A stretch of 64,000 nucleotides of DNA from Lepidurus packardi. Its lineage: Eukaryota > Arthropoda > Branchiopoda > Notostraca > Triopsidae. The translations under genes and the position numbers were made by a program. Position 1 is the first letter of the stretch; each line of letters begins with the position of its first letter. The notes beneath the pieces were generated by a model. That model did not search any database and was not told the DNA's origin. It saw only the letters and a list, made by a program, of their open reading frames with translations. Below, piece after piece: positions 39,266-49,439 of the stretch. The DNA lies in the NCBI GenBank assembly GCA_023053545.1, contig JAKZAN010000001.1, positions 2,500,565 to 2,564,564 on the forward strand. Reading direction: 5' to 3'.

Positions 39266-39500
39266 TGGTTAGCCGCCATCATTCTAGTGTTCATGTTGCT
39301 TCCTAGAGGGCAAACAGCATGGTCGGTTTGTTTTGGTTAGCCGCCATCCTTCTACTGTTCATATTGCTTCCTAGAGGGCAACAACATGGATCGGTTTGTT
39401 TTGGTTTGCCGCCATCATTCTAGTGTTCATGTTGCTCCCTAGAGGGCAAACGGCATGGTCGGTTTGTTTTGGTTAGCCGCCATCCTTCTAGTGTTCATAT
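39266..39500 (+). repeat. 68-bp tandem array, left part
   Basis: Units of about 68 bases share GCCGCCATCATTCTAGTGTT, TTGCTTCCTAGAGGGCAA and CATGGTCGGTTTGTTTTGG, with repeat starts near 39271, 39339, 39407 and 39475. The fourth unit is cut at ATAT by the Gypsy element and resumes at 48262. Units differ by a few bases. Confidence 0.9.
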
Positions 39501-40087
39501 TGTCACGTCTAAATCTGACAGGGCATCAAATCCGTCAGGAATTAGAGTAATGTTCGGGAAAGGTGGATTTATTGAACTATATTCGGGAAGATTACAGTGG
39601 TAAAGTTAAGAGGGACTATTTGTACAGAGAACAGGGGGACTAGGACATAACAACACTACTCAAGACTCTACCCTTCGACTCTCTCTGACAGACTACCCTC
39701 TCGTACTTCAACTCTCTAACCAACTAAACTCTTCTTGGCACAATTCGCCAAAGCTGGGCATGCAATCCCACGTAGCTCCGGTGCTCTATCCGACACCATG
39801 TGCGTCAGCAGGATTGCAATTCGGCACATGGGGTCAGGGATCACCGAAGCTCCGTGCTAACTAAGCTGCGAAGCTTAGCGAAAAGCGACACCATGTAGGT
39901 AACCCAGTACATGGGGTCAGGGATCAGCTTAGCTCTGTGCTAACTAAGCTGCGAAGCTTAGCGAAAAGCGACACCATCTAGGCAACCCAGTACATGGGGT
40001 CAGGGATCAGCTTAGCTCTGGGCTAAGTTGGCTGCAAAGATTAGCAAAGCGTGAGAAAAGCAAGCAATGCGAAATATAACCGTGACA
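39501..40087 (-). repeat. 3' LTR of the env-bearing Gypsy element
   Basis: On the minus strand it starts TGTCACGGTTATATTTCG and ends GACGTGACA. It contains about two and a half copies of an 82-base internal unit (AACTAAGCTGCGAAGCTTAG ... CATGGGGTCAGGGATCA), partly palindromic. Confidence 0.95.
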
Positions 40088-40221
40088 TTACCCCCGGCCC
40101 GCTTTCGAACGTCCCGGTCGAAACAAGCGGACCCTAGTCAGCTACACCATCTAGGGGCAATGTCCGAAGGAGTTAGGCATAAACTTACAAGCACGTGGTC
40201 ACTAATAACGACACTCATTTC

Positions 40222-40968
40222 TTAAACACTAGCCTCTTCTAGGGCTACAGGGAAAGCGCCTCCATGGGCCCGCGCCTTCGCTTCGAGCACATGAACACGT
40301 CGTAAGAGCGTATCCAGATTGTAACTTGGTCGTTCAAACGCGGCGGGCCCCTGGAGGCGTAATGCGGACTCCAGGTGCTCGACGCGTACCTGGAGGGCGT
40401 GGTCACGCCCGGTGGTGGCCCGCCACAGGAACCAGCTCAGGAGGGCGCCGATTACCAACACTATGGCTGTGAACGATCCCGAGATGGTGATTGTGGGATA
40501 GTTGATGTGATCCCACTCATCGGGGGTCCCCTTGAAGATGTTTTTGCGCTGCTCGGCGGCCTTCTGGAACGCGTCCCAAGTCGTTCTCCAACTGGCGGCT
40601 ATCTCACCACTCTCTTTCTCTAGCGTCTTGATGTGGTCGGCTACTTTTGGATCCAACCAGGTAAGGTTGGCCGTGGGCAGATGTTGTTGGGTCAGGTTAA
40701 TGGACAAAGCGGAAAGGGACCAAGCAGGCATGCGTGAAGTGAGGTTTGACTGCCCGAAAGAGTCCAAGGAGGCGGCTAAAATCCACTCCGGGCTGATGGC
40801 CACACATGCAACGGGAACTTCGAGAATTCCCATCCCCTGAATTTTTATAGTTTTGGTCTTCCCTTCCCCATTCCCTTTTAGGTTTGGGTGGCAAGCAATT
40901 GTCACTCCAATGGCCTTACCGGTTGAGTACAACCATTTACGGGGCCCCACCTTCCATTTGTTTACTTA
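40222..40968 (-). CDS. Env-like third frame, C-terminal part with membrane anchor
   Basis: The frame, open from about 40968 without an ATG, gives 240 or so residues. It includes NLT and NLTWLD glycosylation sites, a heptad-like segment (DHIKTLEKESGEIAASW) and one strong transmembrane segment (ITISGSFTAIVLVIGALL). A 60-residue cytoplasmic tail with a leucine-zipper-like pattern follows. Position after pol, a single anchor and ectodomain glycosylation sites fit the membrane-proximal part of an env-like protein. The surface part is absent or lies in another exon, since such genes are usually spliced. It is annotated as a genomic copy only, with no evidence of infectivity. Confidence 0.6.
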
Positions 40969-41019
40969 AGCTTGCCAAAACCAGAACGCCGTTGCTCCTC
41001 GTTAAACCCTCCTCCTTTC

Positions 41020-44000
41020 CTACACCTCGTCGTCATCGCACCCATAGAACCTGACTTTCCCCTTATTCCTTTGAGATCGTCGTAAACCCACGGGCTCATC
41101 CGGGCGAGCACTGTCCGTTACTCTCTCCGTAACGCGAGCCTCAGGCTCCGGAGGGTTTACGTTGTCATCCCCGGTCGCTTCGTGGGTAAGCAAGTCAGCA
41201 GGTTCTATCGCCAACTCGCTAGCTTCACCCGATACCTCGAGTGTCCGATTGCGCACTTCGAGATCTCGCTCGTCTCCCAACTTGACGAACAAAGTTGGTT
41301 CGTCGAAGTCGTTAACTCTGTCTACAAAGGGTTTCAGGCGAGAAATGTGGACTATGTCGGATTTCCGTCTTTTGACCCCCTGGACCTCGTAATCGACAGG
41401 AGACGTTCTACGGAGAATCTTATATGGGCCAAAGAAGCGATGAAGAAGTTTTTCCGACTTCCCCACTTTCCGAACCGGAGTATAAACCCATACAACATCC
41501 CCTACATCGTAGAAACGCTCCTCGTGAGATTCGTCATAGCGCTCCTTTTGTTTTGCCTGCACTTTACTCAGGCGTTGTCTTACCGCGCTAAAAGCTTCTG
41601 CGATACGACTTGCCATTTGACCCGCTCTGCTTATGTCAGCGGAGTCGTCCATCTCGTCTACCTCGGCATTGGCACCCATCGCCACATCGAGTGGGAGTTT
41701 TGGCTCCCTCCCGTAGAGGAGATAGAATGGGGAGTACCCGGTGGACTCCTGCCTCGCCGCATTGTACGCGAAGGTCACAGCGTCTAGACAATCATCCCAA
41801 TCACGATGGTTGCTGCTTACGTACATCGAAAGCATGTCCGCTAGCGTGTGATTGAGACGCTCGGTTAAGCCGTTACATTGGGGATGGTAGGCCGTAGTCG
41901 TAGCGTGATTAGTTTGCATGACCCTAATCAGCTCCTCGGTAAACTCTGCTGTGAAGCAGGTACCTCTATCGCTTAACAAAGTCTCCGGTGCCCCATGTCT
42001 CAACACGAGTTGTTGCACGAAGAATTTGGCAACTTCCTCGGCCGAAGCTGATGGGACAGCCTTGGTCTCAGCCCACTTCGTTAGATAGTCGACTGCTACA
42101 ATAATGTGCTTGTTACCGCGCGGGGTCTCGGGGAACGCGCCAAGTAGATCAATCCCGACTTTCTCGAAAGGCCTGTCAACCTTGATCGGGACCATTAGCC
42201 CTTTCTTTTTCGTCGCTTCTCCTTTCCGGGTTTGACAATCCGTACAGGAGGCGACGTAACGAGCTACTTCCGTGATCATTTTAGGCCAATAGTACCTTTT
42301 GCTGATCTTGTCCCAGGTTCTTTTGAGACCTAAATGACCAGCAGTGACGTCGTCATGACAGGCGTACAAAACCTCCCTTTTCAGAGAAGCAGGTACGCAG
42401 AGCCTTAGGCGACATTCGCCGTTTCTCACTAAAATCCGAAAAAGTTTTCCCTCCTTCATCGTGTATTGCACGACTTGGCGCCTCTGTACGGCCCGCGGAT
42501 TAAGTGTTTCCAAGATGGCAATAAGCTTTGCCCATCTCGGATCTGAACGTTGTTCTTGTTCCACATCAGCTAAACGAGTATCAACTGCTTGGACACCAAT
42601 CCCGAACACTACCGGGCCGTTGTCGTCGCCTTCTCCAGCTGGGGGGTCAACGGGGTTGCGTGACAGAGGGTCAGCATCATTATGAACCCTCCCACTCCGA
42701 TGTACGATTTGAAACTCGTATTCCATCAGAGCGAGGGCCCACCTAGCTAACCGCCCTGTGGACTCCCGTTTGGTCATTAGCCAACACAATGCGTGATGGT
42801 CTGTGACAGCTTTAAAAGGTTTACCCCAAACATACGGCCTAAATTTCTTTACGGCCCATACGAGGGCTAAGCATTCTTTCTCGGTGGTGGAATAGTTCCG
42901 TTCACTTTTATTAAGGAGACGGCTCGCATAAGCGATAACCCGCTCTTCACCATCTTGGCGCTGTGCCAGAACCGCTCCTATGCCAAAATCACATGCGTCA
43001 GGATGGATCTCAAATTCACCATCCAACTCTGGGTGAGCTAGAATAGGCGCCGAAACAAGAGCTTGCTTGAGGTCTTCAAAAGCAGACTGTTGCTCGACAC
43101 CCCACACAAATGGTGTATTTAATTTTGTAAGCCTTGAGAGAGGTTCGGCCCTAGCTGAAAAATCTTTCACGAATTTTCTGTAGTACGAGCATAGGCTCGT
43201 GAAACTACGAACCGCCGTAAGATTTTCCGGCGTTGGAAAATCCGTGACGGCTGTTAATTTACCGTCATCCGGCCTAATACCTTCCTGGTCCACTATGTGT
43301 CCAAGCACCTGAACAGTTTCGCAGCCAAAGTGACATTTGCTGGGTTTTAACTTCAGTCCTGCTTTACCTAAGCATGCCAAAATGGCGTCAACATCTACCA
43401 CATGCTTCTCGAAAGTTTTGGAGAAAATTACCACATCGTCTAGATAGATTAGACAAATTTGCCACTTGAAACCTGCTAAGATAACGTCCATCATCCTTTG
43501 AAAGGTGGCCGGTGCGTTACAAAGCCCAAATGGCATTTTCGTGAATTGGTATAAGCCATCCGGTGTTATGAATGCCGTTTTCTCCCTATCTTCCTCCTTT
43601 ACTCCTACTTGCCAGTAACCTGGCATGAGGTCTAAAGTGCTGAAGAATTTCGAACCTTGCATGGAGTCCAAGGCATCATCCGTCCTGGGCAAAGGATAAA
43701 CGTCCTTGATCGTGACGGAATTTAGCCTCCGGTAGTCAACGCAGAAGCGCCAAGTACCGTCTTTCTTCTTTACCAAAACTACGGGGGAAGACCATGGACT
43801 GCTTGATGGTTCTACCACCCCTGCCTCTATCATTTCTTCCACCTGCTGCCTAATCAGCTCTTTTTCCCTGTAGGCGCTCCGGTAGGGAACCTGCGAAACG
43901 GGATTTGCGTTACCCGTATCTATTCCATGCTCTACCACGTTGGATGCACCTAAATCTTCTGAACCCCCGGCAAAGCACTGGCGATGCTTACTTAGCACCT

Positions 44001-45078
44001 CTCTAAGCGCTTGCCTTTGATCATCGTCTAATCGATCAGAGATACAGCCATCCAGGGTCTCGTCAGTAACTACTCCTTCCTCTGCTTCCACTACGTGGGG
44101 TACCTGGTCTTCGACACTGCCTAAAACTGTCCCCGCAGCCACCCATTGGGCCTCTGGACCAAAGTTTACTAGCATTACCGGACCGTACCCACCCTGAAAG
44201 GTAGTTATGCTTCGACCTAAGCTGATCCCTTTTTCGATTAATAATCGCTTCTCGGGTTCTACCAGGAAATCCTGAGCTTCGTCTTCAGACGGCGGTGTTA
44301 GTTTACATTCGCCCCATTTGTTTGAACCCTGGTTCACAAGGTGGACATTAATGGGTATTCCCGATCGTGGGGGAATTTTGTGGGCCTGCAAGGAGGCTAA
44401 CCTAAGCGGCCTACCTTGCTTCTTTTGACTTTTCCCTTTTGATGCCAGCAACAGGCAACTGAAAGGATTTTCTTTCTCGCTGGGATCGCTAGAGGTAGGA
44501 TCAGCGATCTTACTAACGTCTATGTCACTGTCACTTCCGGCTTTTTCACTTGTCAGAGGAGGTCTACAGTTGGGACTTTCGCTATGGATTTCTGAAAGAA
44601 TTTCGCAACAATCTGTGCCTCCTGGGTCCCATGCCTGGTCCTGACCTAACCTTGCCTCGTGGCACTCCACATCCACCACCGCAAGTCCGTGGGAATCCTC
44701 TCTCGCGGCAGAGCCAGTACTTTTGGTTTCGCCCTCGGTGGGGGTTAACGGGCGAACAGCGGAAAAATTCAAATTCGCGCCTTGGTTTACCGTTTTCGTG
44801 GGAGGGGCAACTAGCAGAGCTCCGTTGAGGGTCTCGCGGGGAGATCCCTGAAAAAGAAAAATGCACATGGAACGCAAGAAGGGTGGCACTAGAGAGAGGG
44901 GTGTAGAATGTCTTCCCCTCTCTTCTTGGTATTTAGCTACTAGAGACATAGATACGGGCAAGCTCTTCGTTACTTCAGTATCTCGCCGTATCTCCAGAGG
45001 GATTCCCCAACACCCTTTTTCGGTTCTTGCGCTCACACGCCAGGGGAGGTGATTTCCCGTTGTCCCTGGATCGTGCAT
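41020..45078 (-). CDS. Pol of the env-bearing Gypsy element (RT, RNase H, integrase)
   Basis: The uninterrupted 1352-residue frame has a 390-residue linker rich in Ser and Lys. RT follows, with VVLVKKKDGTWRFCVDYRRL and YLDDVVIF near 549. RNase H has HPDACDFGIGAVL near 691, where the usual T-D-A-S reads P-D-A-C, and VTDHHALCWL. The integrase finger is near 905-950. The integrase core carries GIDLLGAFPETPRGNKH, SDRGTCF and LTERLNH for D,D,E. A GPY/F-type C-terminal segment (VWVYTPVRK, HRFFGPYKIL) and a charged tail complete it. There is no chromodomain. It overlaps the protease frame at 45033-45078 in a different frame. Confidence 0.96.
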   Translation of the reverse strand: MHDPGTTGNHLPWRVSARTEKGCWGIPLEIRRDTEVTKSLPVSMSLVAKYQEERGRHSTPLSLVPPFLRSMCIFLFQGSPRETLNGALLVAPPTKTVNQGANLNFSAVRPLTPTEGETKSTGSAAREDSHGLAVVDVECHEARLGQDQAWDPGGTDCCEILSEIHSESPNCRPPLTSEKAGSDSDIDVSKIADPTSSDPSEKENPFSCLLLASKGKSQKKQGRPLRLASLQAHKIPPRSGIPINVHLVNQGSNKWGECKLTPPSEDEAQDFLVEPEKRLLIEKGISLGRSITTFQGGYGPVMLVNFGPEAQWVAAGTVLGSVEDQVPHVVEAEEGVVTDETLDGCISDRLDDDQRQALREVLSKHRQCFAGGSEDLGASNVVEHGIDTGNANPVSQVPYRSAYREKELIRQQVEEMIEAGVVEPSSSPWSSPVVLVKKKDGTWRFCVDYRRLNSVTIKDVYPLPRTDDALDSMQGSKFFSTLDLMPGYWQVGVKEEDREKTAFITPDGLYQFTKMPFGLCNAPATFQRMMDVILAGFKWQICLIYLDDVVIFSKTFEKHVVDVDAILACLGKAGLKLKPSKCHFGCETVQVLGHIVDQEGIRPDDGKLTAVTDFPTPENLTAVRSFTSLCSYYRKFVKDFSARAEPLSRLTKLNTPFVWGVEQQSAFEDLKQALVSAPILAHPELDGEFEIHPDACDFGIGAVLAQRQDGEERVIAYASRLLNKSERNYSTTEKECLALVWAVKKFRPYVWGKPFKAVTDHHALCWLMTKRESTGRLARWALALMEYEFQIVHRSGRVHNDADPLSRNPVDPPAGEGDDNGPVVFGIGVQAVDTRLADVEQEQRSDPRWAKLIAILETLNPRAVQRRQVVQYTMKEGKLFRILVRNGECRLRLCVPASLKREVLYACHDDVTAGHLGLKRTWDKISKRYYWPKMITEVARYVASCTDCQTRKGEATKKKGLMVPIKVDRPFEKVGIDLLGAFPETPRGNKHIIVAVDYLTKWAETKAVPSASAEEVAKFFVQQLVLRHGAPETLLSDRGTCFTAEFTEELIRVMQTNHATTTAYHPQCNGLTERLNHTLADMLSMYVSSNHRDWDDCLDAVTFAYNAARQESTGYSPFYLLYGREPKLPLDVAMGANAEVDEMDDSADISRAGQMASRIAEAFSAVRQRLSKVQAKQKERYDESHEERFYDVGDVVWVYTPVRKVGKSEKLLHRFFGPYKILRRTSPVDYEVQGVKRRKSDIVHISRLKPFVDRVNDFDEPTLFVKLGDERDLEVRNRTLEVSGEASELAIEPADLLTHEATGDDNVNPPEPEARVTERVTDSARPDEPVGLRRSQRNKGKVRFYGCDDDEV

Positions 45079-46010
45079 ACCACGGTGTTAATCTCGCTAG
45101 CTACATCCTGAATCTGCCTAACAAAGGTCAGGGCCTCCTCACAAACGGTATCGCGTGCACATTCCTCGTGGCGTATCTCGGGTTGAGCAAGGCTTGGCAC
45201 GTCCTGGTCATCCGAGAACGGTGTTACGGGAGCCACTATAGCGTAACCAGCCGGCGTACATTCCTCAATTTGATCTTCAAGCTCTCGTTCTATGCTCGAA
45301 ACTTTCTTTGTCTTCCCTACCCTTTTATCCTTCATCCTCCTATCTTGCCTTGCTGCATGCTCCTTGTGAATTTCTACTAATCCAATTGTTTCGTTTTCCC
45401 CGTTGGAAGGGGAAACTGGTAACTCTTTTTGCCCTTGCGCTCTTATCCGTCGATCGGCTTTGATCTCCCTAGGTTCATCGAACTGCCCGGTGGTATTGAG
45501 CATCCTCACTCCCGTTTTGTCCTTGTTTTTAGCGCTCTTTAGACACGACGCCGCTTGTGCAGTTGAGTGGGTAGAGTTATCTCCGATCGGCTTTCTCTCA
45601 TTTTCCCGATGACCTGCTAGGGTAAAACCATCATCCCTATATCGGAGGGTCACGTCACCCAATTGCCTAAGCAAGTCGTTACCTACGATCAGTTCTGCCA
45701 AACCGTTGTTAAAGACAACGGCTTTCGTATATACCTCCTTCCCTGCGAGTCGAACCCCAATATTCACACCACCTCAAATCTGAGCACGCTCGCCGTTTGC
45801 TACAACTATCTCGGGTCCCTCCCAGACTACCAGCTGCGCCTGGTTACGTAAGGCCCAATCTTCAGAAACCACGCTCACGGCCGCACCAGTGTCGATGATG
45901 GCTATTGCTTCTACTCCATTACAAATTACTCGCTCTCTAACTAGGTTCGGACAGAACACACATAAGAGGGGGATCTCAATGGTCTGGGCGACTCCGCCCC
46001 CCGGAGCCGC
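45033..46010 (-). pseudogene. Protease frame of the env-bearing Gypsy element, one in-frame TGA
   Basis: The frame includes AIAIIDTGAAVSVVSED (catalytic DTG) and LAELIVGNDLL, the second retropepsin motif, followed by a long charged extension. A TGA at 45771-45773 (AQI-stop-GGVNIG) splits it into 45774-45959 and 45033-45767 in the same frame. One substitution explains the stop. gag, pro and pol occupy three different frames, so two recoding events would be needed, as in some retroviruses. Confidence 0.85.
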
Positions 46011-46015
46011 CCTTT

Positions 46016-47533
46016 CTAGTTTTCCGAACCAGAATCTTCTCTATCGCTATCCGAGCGCCGTCCTGATGGTCTATCCAATCTCGACTTGCCACCCTTATCT
46101 CTGCTCGGGGATTCTTTACTCCCTTTCCCCTTCCCGATTCCCTTGTGGTCTTGACCACGCTCCCTGGACTCAGGGTTGACACAGTAACGTGCAATGTGCC
46201 CTGGTTTCTGACAGCGATAGCAAATAGGTTTCCCATCATGCGTGCGGGAATTTGGGGAGTAAGAACGATTGGGAGAATAGGGACGGCCAACCTTACCTTG
46301 CGGTTTCGCGAAACTTTCGCGGAACTGCTGGAATTCACCGGCGAGTTTGCTGAGAGCCTCCGCAATGGCACTGGATTCCGATCCTGAGCTGGGTATAGGA
46401 TTTTCACGACCCGTAGGGGCAAAAGGGGTAAACGACCCTTGCCCTCGCACACCAACACCAGCCACCGCGGCACGTTTTTCGGCTTCTTCGCTACGGATCA
46501 CGTTGGTCCACCAGGATTGAGAAACGCGGCTCCTTTCCTGGCTGAACTCAAGCAAGTTAGCCTCTTCGAGGAACTTGTCACACGTTTGCACGTTTAAGCG
46601 TGACAACGGCTCCACTAGACCAGGCCGTAGGCCTCGGAAGAGGTGATTGAGTTTGTCATATTCGGACATGCCGGGATTAATCTCCCGGCACAGGTTGACT
46701 ACGTCCATGTAATACTCGTTGACACTCTCTTCCGAACGCTGCACCCGCATTTGCAACTTGGCGTTGCTGCGGAAAACTCGACCTTGGGGGACGAAAAACT
46801 TTCGGAATTCCTCTTTTAGTTCATTCCAGGAGGTAGGGGGTGGGCCATCAAGGGGGTACCGGTTGGCGTACCATGTATCGGCCATACCGTCCAGGCTCGT
46901 AGCCAAACACTCCAGCTTATCTTTCTCATTCCATCCATTAAAAATCGCCACCTGCTCATATTTTTGGAGGAACCGCATAGCGTCCTCATCGTTAACCCCA
47001 GAAAATCGGGGGGCACTCACCGCCTTACGCAACCTACCGGGCACACCGGGGTTTGCCATGGTTGATGCGGGGCTGTTTGGCTCGGCGAGGAGGTCTACGA
47101 GTTTCACAACGGATCCTCGCGGTGAAGGGGGGGTACGGGCGGTTTCAATAGTCGACCTCTCAATCGCCTCCAACTCTTCCCGTACCGCGGAGAACTGGTA
47201 CCTCCTGCGAGGGGTTTCCGGGCTGGATTCCGGCTCGCTAGGAACGGCGTAGCAGGTGAGGTCTGGATCCGGATTCTGGGGGCGGTCGGCCTCGTCGTCT
47301 TCGGACGGGTCAGTTGAGCTCCACGGAAACTCTTGCGCTTCCAGAGTAGGTTTCCGTGGGCTCGAGGCAGCAATGGCTCGTTTTGCGCTTTTAGAGTGGA
47401 GCCACGAGGGAGTGACTGCTTCCTTCCGCTTTTCTCCGGGCTGACGGCGTACCGACACGGAACGGGCGAACGATGACTCCCTTGGGGCAACGTTGGGGCA
47501 CCTGGGATTCGTGTACCCTGGCGATTCGGGCAA
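46016..47533 (-). CDS. Gag of the env-bearing Gypsy element
   Basis: The intact 505-residue frame begins with a Ser/Pro/Arg-rich N-terminus. The retrotrans_gag capsid domain spans about 170-320 (FSGVNDEDAMRFLQKYEQ, DGMADTWYANRYP, FRKFFVPQG, NEYYMDVVNLCREINPGM). A linker follows, then a zinc knuckle CYRCQKPGHIARYC near 440 and a Lys/Ser/Arg tail. It would form the particle and bind RNA. The start is taken at 47533; the first methionines further in are less likely because the N-terminal composition is uniform. Confidence 0.92.
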   Translation of the reverse strand: MPESPGYTNPRCPNVAPRESSFARSVSVRRQPGEKRKEAVTPSWLHSKSAKRAIAASSPRKPTLEAQEFPWSSTDPSEDDEADRPQNPDPDLTCYAVPSEPESSPETPRRRYQFSAVREELEAIERSTIETARTPPSPRGSVVKLVDLLAEPNSPASTMANPGVPGRLRKAVSAPRFSGVNDEDAMRFLQKYEQVAIFNGWNEKDKLECLATSLDGMADTWYANRYPLDGPPPTSWNELKEEFRKFFVPQGRVFRSNAKLQMRVQRSEESVNEYYMDVVNLCREINPGMSEYDKLNHLFRGLRPGLVEPLSRLNVQTCDKFLEEANLLEFSQERSRVSQSWWTNVIRSEEAEKRAAVAGVGVRGQGSFTPFAPTGRENPIPSSGSESSAIAEALSKLAGEFQQFRESFAKPQGKVGRPYSPNRSYSPNSRTHDGKPICYRCQKPGHIARYCVNPESRERGQDHKGIGKGKGSKESPSRDKGGKSRLDRPSGRRSDSDREDSGSEN

Positions 47534-47674
47534 GGAACGCCTTTACCGATTCCCTCGGTCTTCGGGATCGCCCCAGTGTCACTCATGAAACCCCCAAGTC
47601 CTAGTTAGGTTCTAACACAAAACACGTAGCCTAACTTTACCAATCAAACCACCTTTCCCGGTCGATGCACCAAT

Positions 47675-48261
47675 TGTCACGTCTAAATCTGACAGGGCAT
47701 CAAATCCGTCAGGAATTAGAGTAATGTTCGGGAAAGGTGGATTTTTTGAACTATATTCGGGAAGATTACAGTGGTAAAGTTAAGAGGGACTATTTGTACA
47801 GAGAACAGGGGGACTAGGACATAACAACACTACTCAAGACTCTACCCTTCGACTCTCTCTGACAGACTACCCTCTCGTACTTCAACTCTCTAACCAACTA
47901 AACTCTTCTTGGCACAATTCGCCAAAGCTGGGCATGCAATCCCACGTAGCTCCGGTGCTCTATCCGACACCATGTGCGTCAGCAGGATTGCAATTCGGCA
48001 CATGGGGTCAGGGATCACCGAAGCTCCGTGCTAACTAAGCTGCGAAGCTTAGCGAAAAGCGACACCATGTAGGTAACCCAGTACATGGGGTCAGGGATCA
48101 GCTTAGCTCTGTGCTAACTAAGCTGCGAAGCTTAGCGAAAAGCGACACCATCTAGGCAACCCAGTACATGGGGTCAGGGATCAGCTTAGCTCTGGGCTAA
48201 GTTGGCTGCAAAGATTAGCAAAGCGTGAGAAAAGCAAGCAATGCGAAATATAACCGTGACA
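47675..48261 (-). repeat. 5' LTR of the env-bearing Gypsy element
   Basis: This is a direct copy of 39501-40087; the one difference seen is a T in place of A near 47745. It is flanked outside by ATAT. Confidence 0.95.
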
Positions 48262-48302
48262 ATATTGCTTCCTAGACGGCAACAGCATGGATCGGTTTGT
48301 TT
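48262..48302 (+). repeat. 68-bp tandem array, middle piece
   Basis: This is the remainder of the unit cut at 39500 (ATTGCTTCCTAGACGGCAAC ... GGTTTGTTT), ending at the 852-base insertion. Confidence 0.85.
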
Positions 48303-49154
48303 CATAGAGTAATAATAAATAGAGAGAACATTGAGGCCTTTCCTTACGGAAAGTTTGTTACCACTTTCGAGAGCCCCAGGCTAACCCCATGAGAGGAGGA
48401 GGTTGCCCAGAACTTCTTGAGACAGCGGGAACTAAGAAAAACGGAGTTGAGCTGTAAATCGATACCAAATGGACTTGATCGATTTCTTTGCCTTAGCGGA
48501 GACCAAGCGGGAAATTTTTAAACATTAATCCGAATTATAACCGGATCATAGCAACCATTTAGAAAATGCACAAATTTATATAATATAACGAGTATGTATA
48601 GAATACAAACAAAAAGTCGATACATGAAAAAAAAGGGGGGGGGGGTTACAATAATAAAATAACAAGTAAATCCTTAAACTGAATGTATGGCATTTCCATG
48701 ATCAGAACAGCCGTTTCCAACGTGAATTGCGCCTATGTCGTGATAAATAATTAGTTCCGTATTACTAATGCCATTAGCCCGGATATTACAAGTTCTGACT
48801 TGTAAAAAAATTGCATTTTACATCAGATATAAACTGAAATTATAATATTTGATTAAGCACAACGATAAGATCACATTAGTCCTGCATGTGTACGTGTTCA
48901 ATACACCAAGTTCTCAATTCGTATATACCGCTGCTGGTTGTAATTGATTCATGTTTATAATATTGTATTGCCATTTGAGAAGTTCTTAGTCAATAAGCTT
49001 AACCAACGATATCGATCTGTAATGTACAGCCAATCAGCGACAAGGACTTGCTTCGCAATCTTACAGCCAATCAGCAGCAAGGACTCCCCTATGCAGTCCT
49101 TCCTTTTCGCTTCATTTTGGTGTAACAGACTTCTGACAGGGACCTTACCCCCTT
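48303..49154. mobile_element. Unclassified 852-bp insertion with 9-bp duplication
   Basis: The array word GGTTTGTTT occurs on both sides (48294-48302 and 49155-49163), and the array resumes correctly after it. The interior is AT-rich with no coding frame, a G run at 48637-48646 and no clear inverted ends. A 9-base duplication is typical of Mutator-like elements, but the word is internal to the repeat, so its length may be overstated. Confidence 0.55.
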
Positions 49155-49235
49155 GGTTTGTTTTGGTTTGTCGCCATCATTCTAGTGTTCATGTTGCTTC
49201 CTAGAGGGCAAATAGCATGGATTGGTTTGTTTGGG
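49155..49235 (+). repeat. 68-bp tandem array, right piece
   Basis: One further unit with TCGCCATCATTCTAGTGTTC and CTTCCTAGAGGGCAAATAG, ending in diverged sequence. Confidence 0.85.
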
Positions 49236-49439
49236 TCGGCGGAATCTTCTGGTTTTGAATTTGTACAGGTATCATATCTTGTATGTTTTCTCGAGCGAAA
49301 ACTAGGTTTTGATTTTGGGTCGCTTTCGTTTACGTGATTCTATAAGTCCTCTTACTATTCAGAAATAGACAATCCAACTGCAATTATGCGACATCAACAA
49401 AAGCAGGCATGGAAAGCTGTACAGAGCAAGTAATGTTCT

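Larger units (their letters stand above)
39501..48261 (-). mobile_element. Gypsy/Ty3 element with gag, pro, pol and env-like frame, young copy
   Basis: Two 587-base LTRs (39501-40087, 47675-48261) differ at one position that I could find. The duplication ATAT occurs at 39497-39500 and 48262-48265, and removing the element restores the 68-bp array unit. Genes run on the minus strand. The primer site starts TGGTGCATCGACCGGG just inside the 47675 LTR. The purine tract GGGCCGGGGGTAA abuts the 40087 LTR. A third frame with a membrane anchor after pol is the layout of errantivirus-like, retrovirus-related Gypsy elements. Confidence 0.96.

Noticed and set aside
39271..39500. CRISPR-like direct repeats
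   Set aside because: Units are contiguous 68-bp tandem copies without spacers, in animal DNA.
39501..48261. An exogenous retrovirus
   Set aside because: Target duplication and interruption of a tandem array show a genomic insertion, and the env-like frame is partial, so there is no evidence of infectivity.
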